Origin: Podospora bellae-mahoneyi
Taxonomy: Eukaryota; Ascomycota; Sordariomycetes; Sordariales; Podosporaceae
Assembly: GCF_035222275.1 (NCBI RefSeq)
Contig: NC_085885.1
Span: 1,798,001-1,862,000, forward strand
Reading direction: 5' to 3'
DNA: 64,000 nt
Under the pieces are notes generated by a model that ran no database searches, was not told the origin of the DNA, and worked only from the letters and a program-made list of their open reading frames with translations. Shown piece after piece: positions 61,318 through 64,000 of the stretch; the stretch's first letter is position 1; the number at the start of each line of letters is the position of its first letter. The position numbers were made by a program, and so were the translations under genes.

Positions 61318-63038
61318 ATGCTGCCCTTCACATCGTCGGGGTCCAAAGTGGTCCCCCGTCACCATGTAAGCGGGTACTCTAACGGTTATCCGCGAGGGAA
61401 CACATTTGAGATTTCCCCCCACAGGTGCGCTCTCTTCTTCTTTCTATTCTCCTCAGGGTGGCGCTTGGTTTTGGGGAGACTGGTCTAACTTGTGATTTGA
61501 AAACAGATTCACACCACGAGGCACAACACCGATATCCCGAAGACGAAAACGCTTATTCGTACGGCTCGGCATCGTCGCTGCCATCCTTTTCCTCTTCGGC
61601 CTGATCACCTGGAACGGTGGCTCGGTCCTCTCGGTCCTCTCGCTCGGCCTGCTGTCGAGCAGCGACGACTTCCAGCTCGAGACGGTGCGATACTATGACC
61701 TGTCTAACGTCCAGGGCACCGCCAGGGGGTGGGAAAGGGAGGAGCGCATCCTGCTCTGCGTGCCCCTGCGCGACGCCGAGTCGCACCTGGGCATGTTCTT
61801 TTCGCACCTGAGGAATTTTACGTACCCGCACAACCTGATCGACCTGGCGTTTTTGGTGTCGGACTCCAAGGACAGGACGCTGGAGGTGCTGACGGAGAGC
61901 TTGGAGGCGATCCAGAATGATGTGGATGACAATCAGCACTTTGGGGAGATTTCGATTATTGAGAAGGATTTTGGACAGATTGTGAATCAGGATGTGGAGA
62001 GCAGGCATGGGTTTGCGGCTCAGGCGCCTAGACGGAAGTTGATGGCAAGGGCGAGGAATTGGTTGTTGAGTGCGGCGCTGAGGCCGTATCATTCATGGGT
62101 GTATTGGAGGGATGTGGATGTGGAGACGGCGCCGTTTACGATTTTGGAGGATTTGATGAGGCATAATAAGGATGTTATTGTTCCTAGTGAGTATTTTCTG
62201 TGGTGGGTGTCGATGTCTGTGGGGGTGGTTGGCTAACGGTTCTTGTGTGATCAGATGTCTGGAGACCTCTTCCCGACTGGCTTGGTGGAGAGCAGCCTTA
62301 TGATCTTAACTCGTGGCAGGAGTCGGAAACCGCCCTTGCTCTTGCCGACACTCTTGACGAAGACGCTGTCATTGTGGAGGGTTATGCCGAGTACGCGACA
62401 TGGCGGCCTCATCTGGCATACCTGCGTGATCCTTACGGCGACCCGGATATGGAGATGGAGATTGATGGTGTTGGTGGCGTCAGCATTCTGGCCAAGGCGA
62501 GAGTTTTCCGTTATGGTGCTCACTTCCCGGCTTTCAGTTTCGAAAAGCATGCCGAGACTGAAGGTTTTGGAAAGGTATGTCGCATTTTCTGAGTGGCTGC
62601 TGAGGTACACAGCTAACAACTAGCAGATGGCCAAGAAGATGCAATTCTCGGTCGTGGGCTTGCCACACTACACTATCTGGCATTTGTACGAGCCTAGCGT
62701 TGACGATATCAAACACATGGAGGTACGCTACTCCCTCCACCGACTCTGTTGACCGAATATCTGCTAATGTATGATGACAGCAAATGGAGAAAGAGAGGTT
62801 AGCGAAGGAAGCCGAAGAAAAGCAAAAGGCAGAGAAGTCCAAGAAGATCAAGGAAGAGTTTGGTGATACCACGGGTCAGTGGGAACAAGATAAGACCAAG
62901 CTGCAGAACATCGCGTTGCAAGATAAGAAGGAGAAGGAGGCTCAGGCGGAGAAGAAGGCTGAGGCTCAGCCTGCTGCTCAAGCGCCAGCGCAAGGGCAAC
63001 AGAAGGTTGAGGGGAAGCAGGAGGGTGCCAAGACGTGA
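61318..63038 (+). CDS. ANP1: Anp1-family alpha-1,6-mannosyltransferase (mannan polymerase subunit), 486 aa
   Basis: Five exons: 61318-61424, 61507-62186, 62255-62574, 62627-62722 and 62781-63038, introns of 82, 68, 52 and 58 nt; exons total 1461 nt. The short cytosolic part (MLPFTSSGSKVVPRHHVSGY) ends in RRRKRLF, followed by one membrane anchor, LGIVAAILFLFGLITWNGG: a type II Golgi protein. The Anp1/Mnn9/Van1 domain has GWEREERILLCVPLRDAE, FFSHLRNFTYPHNLIDLAFL, VSDSKDRTLEVL, the DxD-like YWRDVDVETAPFTILEDLMR, and AKARVFRYGAHFPAFSFEKH. The C-terminus is a long charged coiled coil (EKERLAKEAEEKQKAEKSKK) and a Gln/Ala-rich tail. It should extend the mannan backbone in the Golgi. Among the family, ANP1 fits best, but MNN9/VAN1 paralogues would need comparison. 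Confidence 0.88.
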
Positions 63039-63993
63039 TCACGATAATGGTTACGTCTGTGTATCTATCCCGTTCTTCTTCTTCTTCCACTTTTTGTTTA
63101 CTATTTCATCCGGCTCTTTTAGAACTTTGGAGGCTGGAGGGGGGGGGGGGAGGTGGGTGGGCGTTTTTGCAAAGCCAGACCGGGACGGAACACGGCAAGA
63201 CAAAAAGGAACGACATAATATCATGTACACTAGGTGTCATTTTCTTGCAACAGGCCAGCATTCATGGCAGAGGCGTTTTTCAAGTTTCTTCTTCTTTTTG
63301 TTTAAGACTACCTATGATAAAGATAAATGAACTGACTGGGTCATGTCATCGACATCTTTTTTTGTCCCCCTATTCTGTTGTAATGAGTGTGTCTCGGTGG
63401 CTTATTCAGGTGGCAGTTGAGTGGATGCCTGTAGCTGTGGGGCAATGACCGCTGTTTAACCGATTGTGGCCGCTGGAGTTGACCACCTAGACAAGGAGCT
63501 TGGCTTCGCTACCTGACAATTCATTGGCTTTCGCGGCTTTGAGCCTCAAGGTGTCCTATCCACCCACCTCAGGGACCAGGATTGTACCTACAGTTGACGA
63601 CGAGGTGCAACCTACCCCCCGAGTGCCAGCCAGCAGCAAGTGACGACGCTGACGCTTCGAATCAAACACATCTCACCGAGACAGCTTCGCGACATAATTC
63701 TTGCTGACGCGGTTAACGGGTATAGACCTTTTCTTTTGGGAGTTGCCTGGCAGTCACGGCGGAACAAACAGATGGGGGAAAGTTGATAGTGTGTCTGTCC
63801 TCTTCTCACGAACAAATATCGTCACAAGGGCAATTGTTTGCGTTTCGCAGTCGCAACCCAACTACTCGACCCCTCGATTGAACTCGAGCGAAAACCGACA
63901 AGATATATATCCAACCACCCCACGTCGAAGGGCGACTCCTTTCTCCCAACCACCGAGGGACGACAGGTTAGAAGCGCACACTAAACCAGCAGC
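63039..63993. other. Intergenic: 3' region of the ANP1-type gene and upstream region of the next gene
   Basis: A G-run (near 63137-63150) and short T-runs mark the 3' end. No gene is recognised. The last 100 bp are C/A-rich leader-like sequence. Confidence 0.45.
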
Positions 63994-64000
63994 ATGGGCA
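63994..64000 (+). CDS. Possible start of a gene cut by the right window edge
   Basis: An ATG at 63994 in the context CCAGCAGCATGGGCA follows a leader-like C/A-rich region with a TATATATAT near 63902. Only two codons are inside the window, so nothing can be said of the product. Confidence 0.2.

Noticed and set aside
1-64000. CRISPR arrays, bacterial operons, riboswitches and attachment sites
   Set aside because: The window is fungal nuclear DNA. I saw no spaced repeats or bacterial signals, and the tandem repeats found are short and degenerate.

Overview
The window is nuclear DNA of a filamentous ascomycete, most likely a Sordariomycete. The evidence is short introns (about 48 to 100 nt, GTRAGT-type donors, CTAAC-like branch sites), split genes, a HET-domain gene, a DUF7708-type gene, AT-rich TpA-biased patches that look like repeat-induced point mutation (RIP), and close matches to conserved fungal housekeeping proteins. 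I could not assign a species from sequence alone.

The window has two halves. Positions 1 to about 31.6 kb form an accessory region. It holds a pogo/Fot1-type DNA transposon remnant at the left edge, a degenerate Ty1/copia gag remnant, AT-rich patches, and several decayed enzyme genes: an APH-like phosphotransferase, two amine-oxidase-like flavoproteins about 20 kb apart, and a sarcosine-oxidase-like flavoprotein. It also holds small secreted proteins, including a tandem duplicate with one broken copy. In its middle lie three apparently intact genes typical of fungal self/non-self recognition: a HET-domain protein (13.9-16.1 kb), a large AAA+ ATPase (16.6-19.7 kb) and a DUF7708-type NACHT-like protein (20.3-22.6 kb).

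Positions about 32.4 kb to 64 kb form a dense, intact core: a YMR226C-type dehydrogenase, an intron-containing tRNA-Gln(UUG), a small conserved protein, splicing factor SYF1, V-ATPase subunit D, a U1A/U2B''-type snRNP protein, an Asi3-like membrane RING ligase, tRNA-splicing endonuclease subunit SEN34, Elongator subunit ELP4, RNA polymerase subunit RPB8, a Nudix hydrolase, Hikeshi/OPI10, Golgi apyrase YND1, exosome subunit MTR3 and an ANP1-type mannosyltransferase. A further gene may begin at the last bases. These genes alternate strands with convergent and divergent pairs and show no operon-like logic; common themes are RNA processing and tRNA maturation or modification (SYF1, snRNP, SEN34, ELP4, MTR3, RPB8) and the secretory pathway (YND1, ANP1).

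Intron borders were assigned by eye from splice signals and frame continuity. For most multi-exon genes the summed exons give an integral number of codons. Functional names rest on remembered family signatures, not on database searches.
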